NCBI RefSeq assembly: GCF_041146395.1 | Contig: NC_090989.1 | Span: 49,626,501-49,690,500 of the forward strand | DNA: 64,000 nt | Source: Eulemur rufifrons | Lineage: Eukaryota > Chordata > Mammalia > Primates > Lemuridae | Reading direction: 5' to 3' | Shown here: piece after piece, positions 59,478 through 64,000 of the stretch | How the letters are laid out: each line of letters opens with the position of its first letter | Position numbering within the stretch: position 1 is the first letter of the stretch | Position numbers and translations under genes: made by a program | The notes under the pieces: model-generated | Seen by the model: the letters and a program-made list of their open reading frames with translations, nothing else | Told to the model about the DNA's origin: nothing | Database searches by the model: none

Positions 59478-60060
59478 TACTCCCTCCTCTCACCTGCTCA
59501 GTTTTCACTGAGTTTTACTAACATATATGCACATGAGTGTTGATAGATTAGTTCCAGTTTAATAGTGAGTACATGTGGCATTTGTTTTTCCATTCTTGTG
59601 ATACTTCACTTAGAAGAATGGTCTCCAGTTCCATCCAGGTTGTTACAAAGGATATTAGTTCACCATTTTTTTATGGTTCAGTAGTACTCCATAGTATACA
59701 TATACCATATTTTATTAATCCATTCATGTATTGATGGGCACTTGGGCTGTTTCCACATCTTTGCAATTGTGAATTGTACTGCTTTAAACATTCGAGTCCA
59801 AGTGTCTTTTTCATAAAATGTCTTTTTTCCTTTGGGTTAATACTCAGTAGTGGGATTGCTGAATCAAATGGTTGTTCTACTTTTAGTTCTTTGAACCGTT
59901 TCCATACTACTTTCCATAGAGGTTGTATTAGTTGCAGTCCCACCAACAGTGGATAAGTGTTCCTTTCTTTCTGCATCCACACCAGTATCTGTTGTTTTTG
60001 GACCTTTTAATAAAAGCCATTCTCATTGGTATTAGGTGATATCTTATTGTGGTGATATCT
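59334..60060 (-). mobile_element. L1 3' end, antisense, nested in the older antisense L1
   Basis: Antisense 3' UTR ('attatgggggtacaaacatt'), then ORF2 C-terminus ('GLECLKQYNSQLQRCGNSPS' in the minus frame 59671-59982) ending at about 60060. The older L1 resumes at about 60085 ('atttatttatggtctaatct'). Confidence 0.82.
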
Positions 60061-61015
60061 ATTTTTGTTGTTGTTGTTTTGGTATCCTTTTTATTTATTT
60101 ATGGTCTAATCTTTATTATTTCCTCTGCTTGTTTTTTTTTTTCTCCCTATTTTTTAGTTCCATGAGGTGTGACATTAGGTTATTAACTTGTGATCTTTCT
60201 GTTTTTTTTCACCTGGACATTTAAAGCTATGAACTTTTCTCTTACAGGTATCCTAGAAATTTTGGATGCTTATGTCAGCTCCTTATTTAATTTGAACACT
60301 TTAAAAAATTTTTCATCTTGTTTCGTCATTGACACCAGGATCGTTCAGCAACAGATTGTTTAATTCCCATGTAATTATGCATTTCTGAGAGTTCTTCTCA
60401 GAATTAATTTCTAGTTTTATTCCACTGTGGTCTGAGAAGATACATGGTATGATTTTGATTTTTCTAAATTTTATGAGACTTGTTTTTGTGACCTAACATA
60501 TGATCTATCTTAGAAAGTGTCTCATGTGCTGATGAGGAGAATATATACCTGCCATTTTTGGGTAGAATGTTTTATAAATATATGCTAGGTCCATTTGTTC
60601 TAGCATCTTAAGTCCAGTATTTATTGGTTTTCTGCCTTGATAATCTGTCTAGTTCTGTCACTAGAATGTTGAAGTCCACAGCTATTATTATATTGCTGTT
60701 TATTTCTTTCCTTAGATGGAGTAAAATTTGTTTTATGAATCTGGGTGCTCCTATGTTAAGTGTATATATATATTTAAAATTGTTATGCTTTCTTGTTGAA
60801 GTGCTCCCTCATTATTATTATATAATGACTATCATTGTCTTTTTTTTTTTTTTTACCATTGTTGATTTAAAATCAGTTTTATCTGATATGAGAATGGATA
60901 TAATTGCTCTGTTTTGGTTTCCATTTGGGTGGAATATTTTTTCTACCCCTTTACTTTGACCCTATGAGATTCTTTGCCAGTTAAATGGGTTGCTTGAAGA
61001 CAGAATATTCAGATT
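60061..61015 (-). mobile_element. Older L1 ORF2, antisense, linker and endonuclease region
   Basis: 'taatctttattatttcctct', 'gtgatctttctgtttttttt', 'ttccactgtggtctgagaag', 'taatctgtctagttctgtca' and 'cagttttatctgatatgaga' follow antisense ORF2 from the RT N-terminus into the endonuclease. About 100-200 bp of the expected sequence is missing at the nested insertion. Confidence 0.75.
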
Positions 61016-61904
61016 TTATGCCTACAGATTAATTAAAGCAGATTTTATAGAAAACCTTGTTAATGGTTATAGGTTTCTTTTTTTCTCCCTGACTTTGTTG
61101 TGCTTATTTTATATAATGTGATCTAAAGTCACTGCTCAGTAAATGAAAAGTAAAATACATGAAAATAAAATCTCACAGAAGAACTAGAGAGATTCTCTGT
61201 AAAATAATGGCCTGCTTTCTTCTGAGTAGTACTGGGAGGAAACAGAACTGTATAAAGTTCATATTAAATGAGGTAGAGGCAATGATCCTCAGCCATGGCT
61301 GGGTAAGAGGGCAATGTAGAAAGAGGAATTTGTCACTTGACAAATTAGTCACTAAACTCCAAGACTTATTTGTGCGTGACACTCTAAAGGAGATTTGAAT
61401 AAGGTAATAGCTTAGCATTGTGATACATGTGTTATAAATAGCAGGATAATTTTAAGAAGAATAACTCCTGAACCAGTAAAGCAATTTCCAAGATTGTACT
61501 GTGAAAAATATAAAATGATTGACATTTTTTGGTTAAATATGAAGTAAAATAAAGTCTAAGAATATTGGAGGAAAGGAAGTGATTTTATGTTTAAAAAGCC
61601 ACAGAGTATACTTTATTATCCTTTTTATTAAAATTCTTTGCCATGAGTTTTAGAAGGGCAGTGGCAATGCAAAAAATAGCAGATTATTAAATAGATTATA
61701 GTTTGTGATTAAAGGACTTTCACCAAGTGTACTAAAAAATAACAGGAGATAGTGTCTTTGGTAGAGGAAGATCTGTATTTGGCAAAGAAAATATATGATC
61801 ATTGGGAATGTACTGGTTTAGATTTTCTTTTTTAAGAAGGGAGAAACACATATAATAAGAGTATCTCATAGTTTATTTTGGGAACCTGGAATTATTATCA
61901 TGAT
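61016..61904. other. Low-copy A+T-rich DNA, no gene supported
   Basis: A 79-codon plus frame (61159-61398) and its 81-codon antisense overlap show no domain. Confidence 0.45.
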
Positions 61905-62479
61905 TTATGGTGGACAGATTTTAAGGTGGCCCTGTAATTCTCTCATCCTGATGTTCACATTCTTGTATTATATCCTCATCTATAGCATGGGTAAGATCTA
62001 AGAAATGCTTCTTATTAGTAAAATATGGCAGAGATGATGGGATGTGAAACTTGTAAGTGTGTTGCATTATGTAAGACGTCATCTTGAAAGACTCACTGTT
62101 TTTCTCTCATTCTGGCTTTGAAGTGGCCATTTCATGAGAGTGCCTATGTGAGGGTCCACATGGCAAGTAAATGTGAATGGTCTCTACAAACTGAGAATAT
62201 GCCTTTCATGATAGTCAGTAAGAAGCCAGAATATTTAGTCAGACAACCACAAGAAAATGAATTCAGTCAACAATCTTAGTGAACTTGGAAGTAGATACAT
62301 TGCCAGTCAAGCCTCCTGATGAGAACTGAGCCTTGGCCAAGATCTTGACTCCAGCCTTGCAGAGGACCCAGTCAAGCCATGTCCAAACTCCTAATCCAGT
62401 CAAACTGTGAAATAAAAGGTATATGTTGTTTTAAGATCCTAAATTTGTGGTGGGTTACTTAGCATAAAAACTAATACAC
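61905..62479 (+). mobile_element. MLT1-type MaLR LTR, sense
   Basis: 'atatggcagagatgatggga', 'catgagagtgcctatgtgag', 'agaaaatgaattcagtcaac', 'gtcaagcctcctgatgagaa', 'tgcagaggacccagtcaagc', and a terminal 'tgttgttttaagatcctaaa' to 'aactaatacac' match an old MLT1 subtype, different from those at 6943 and 7758. Confidence 0.75.
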
Positions 62480-62769
62480 CATTAAGAAACATTGGGAAAG
62501 AATGGATGATTTTTGTGTCTGCAAAATGAAAATTATTACAAATTGAACTGTATTAAGTATACACTAATTAATTCTGCAAAGTAATCTTAAAAGATATATA
62601 TATATATATATATATATATTTCGTTTTATAAATGAGAATACTGATGCATGGAGATGTTAATAAACTTACATAATTTACCTAAAATAGACCAGGAACTGCC
62701 AAATAGTATTTATCTCCTCTGTGCCATGTCCTTAGTCTCTCACAATATGAACCTTTGTAACTGGAATAC
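62480..62769. other. A+T-rich spacer with (TA)n
   Basis: A (TA)n microsatellite at about 62594-62620; otherwise unassigned. Confidence 0.6.
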
Positions 62770-63170
62770 CCATTCTCTTCATACTCACCCAAGCACCAGG
62801 GCAGCCCCCACAACCCCATGCTCCAGGTCAGTCCCTAAGGACCGAGGCTTTGGGTCAGCCCTAGAATCAGACCATCCCTTACAGAACTAGGCTCCAGCAT
62901 TGCCCATGAGGACCCAGCCTTCATGTCTTCCCCAGTGTCAAGCCAGACCAGGCTCTAGTTTGGCCTCTGTGGATTCAGGCTCCAGGCCCATACCAGTACC
63001 AGGCCAGCACCCATAGACCCAGCTTCCAAAACTGCTCTAGCTCTAGGCTGGACCTCATAGACCCACACACTAAACTGGTCTCTGTGTACCCAGACTCCAG
63101 GCCCACATGCCCAGTGACCCAAGCACCAGATCGGATAGCCTGAGGACTTTATCAGCAAGCTTGTTCACAG
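62770..63170 (+). mobile_element. Old L1 5' UTR, C-rich quasi-repetitive
   Basis: The segment repeats variants of 'ccaggc(c)ca', 'gactccaggcccac', 'gacccag(c/g)(c/t)t' at irregular spacing, as old L1M 5' UTRs do. It leads directly into ORF1-like sequence. The open frames on both strands (62648-62890, 62955-63158) come from low stop density in C-rich DNA. Confidence 0.55.
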
Positions 63171-64000
63171 ACATATTCAGACAGCCTGTGCAGAAACTCT
63201 AGATACTCTTGCTGATGAAGGATTTAGCCTACTGAGTCTAGTATGTAAAGATTGGCAGTGGTGTCTATTTCTTCAAATTCTCAGAGACAAATGTAAGGCC
63301 ACAAGGATCACAAATAAACAGAGAAATATGATACTATCAAAAGAACAAAAGAAAGCACCAGTAACTGACCCTAAAAAAGGAAAAGAACTACAAATCGCTT
63401 GAAAAGAATTCAAAATCTTAAAGAAGGTTCAATGAGGTAAAAGAGAACACAAATAGACAAATACATGAAATTAGGAAAATAATACATGAACAAAAGAGAA
63501 GTTCTTCAAAGAGATAGAAACCATGAAAAGTACCAAACAGAAAGTCTAGAGTTAAAAATCAGAATAACAAAACTGAAAATTCCATAGATCTTCAACAATA
63601 GACTTTATCAAGCAGAAGAAAAACTGATCTCAAAGATAAATCACTTGAAATTATCCAGTCAAAGCAACAAAAAGAAAAAAAAATAAAAGGAGTGAAAAAA
63701 AGCCTAAGAAACATAAGGGACATCATCAAGTTATGGTGAGAGTCCAAGAAGCAACAGAGAAAGAAAGCAATAGAAAAGATTAATTCAGGTAAGTTAGTTT
63801 GTTGAAAAGATAAACAAAATTAACAAATTTTAGTCAGAATAACTAAGATAAAAAGAGAGAGGACTCAATTAAATAGAATTATAAATGAAAGAGGAGACAC
63901 TACAAGTGATACCACAGAAACATAAAGAACCATGAGACTACTCTGAACATTTATATACCATTAAAGGGGATGGTCTACAAGAAATGGATGAATTCAAAAC
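63171..64000 (+). mobile_element. Old L1 ORF1 joined to ORF2, sense, running off the window
   Basis: 63300-63780 is A-rich sense ORF1 coiled-coil sequence ('tagagttaaaaatcagaata', 'caaagataaatcacttgaaa'). From about 63800 the text is ORF2 between endonuclease and RT ('agagagaggactcaattaaa', 'gaaagaggagacactacaag', 'acaagaaatggatgaattca'). The ORF1 C-terminus and the whole endonuclease are absent, so an internal deletion of roughly 1.5 kb has occurred. Confidence 0.65.

Noticed and set aside
62955..63158. Minus-strand frame with Trp/Gly/Val repeats considered as a repeat protein
   Set aside because: Lies in a C-rich old L1 5' UTR; the repetition is that of the UTR.
62770..63170. Possible minisatellite
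   Set aside because: The repeated words have irregular spacing and the segment leads directly into L1 ORF1, so an L1 5' UTR explains it better.

Overview
This window is non-coding primate genomic DNA, almost certainly from a strepsirrhine and most likely a lemur. The base is A+T-rich and CpG-poor, and most of it is interspersed repeats. Two observations point to strepsirrhines. The Alu at 4769-5110 has the arm wording I associate with lemur Alus (a 'gagcaagagcgagacc' block and a right arm reading 'gttgctgtgagct', with 'gacgccacggcactcact' next to it). The younger LINE-1 copies end in a 3' UTR with the signature 'ttgtacccccat' followed by 'gctgaaat/gctgaaa', unlike the human L1PA 3' end. MaLR, L2, MER20, Tigger-like and hAT copies are the usual ancient mammalian background.

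I find no gene or exon I can defend: no spliced gene model, no tRNA, no rRNA, no CRISPR. All protein-like homology belongs to LINE-1 ORF1/ORF2 and is broken. Layout: 1-4.7 kb, low-copy sequence, a Tigger-like MITE and an ancient LINE; 4.8-5.1 kb, lemur-type Alu; 5.7-8.2 kb, antisense old L1 and two MLT1 LTRs; 8.2-11.7 kb, a younger L1 reverse-transcriptase fragment and an L1 3' end embedded in an old L1; 13.9-14.9 kb, a solo LTR inside an MLT1 LTR; 17.2-30.1 kb, a stack of antisense old L1 copies carrying a near-complete sense L1 (22094-28016, with a 15-bp target-site duplication) and a 5'-inverted L1; 30-46 kb, mostly low-copy DNA with L2, Alu and LTR pieces; 46.1-50.7 kb, another L1/Alu nest with a rearranged L1; 51.5-56.6 kb, MaLR, MER20, hAT and LTR-like copies; 56.7-61.0 kb, antisense L1 with a nested, partly duplicated L1 3' end; 61.9-64 kb, an MLT1 LTR and the 5' part of an old sense L1.

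The genes do not work together in any system. The window is best read as a record of successive retrotransposition. Its most informative parts are the structural scars: nested insertions, 5' inversions, small palindromes at junctions, and local duplications. I saw no credible undescribed biological system. The nearest things to novelty are the tandemly duplicated, G-quadruplex-prone 3' UTR of the near-complete L1, a 41-bp palindromic insertion with a 9-bp flanking duplication, a hairpin at an L1 5' junction, and a duplicated L1 tail plus target site.
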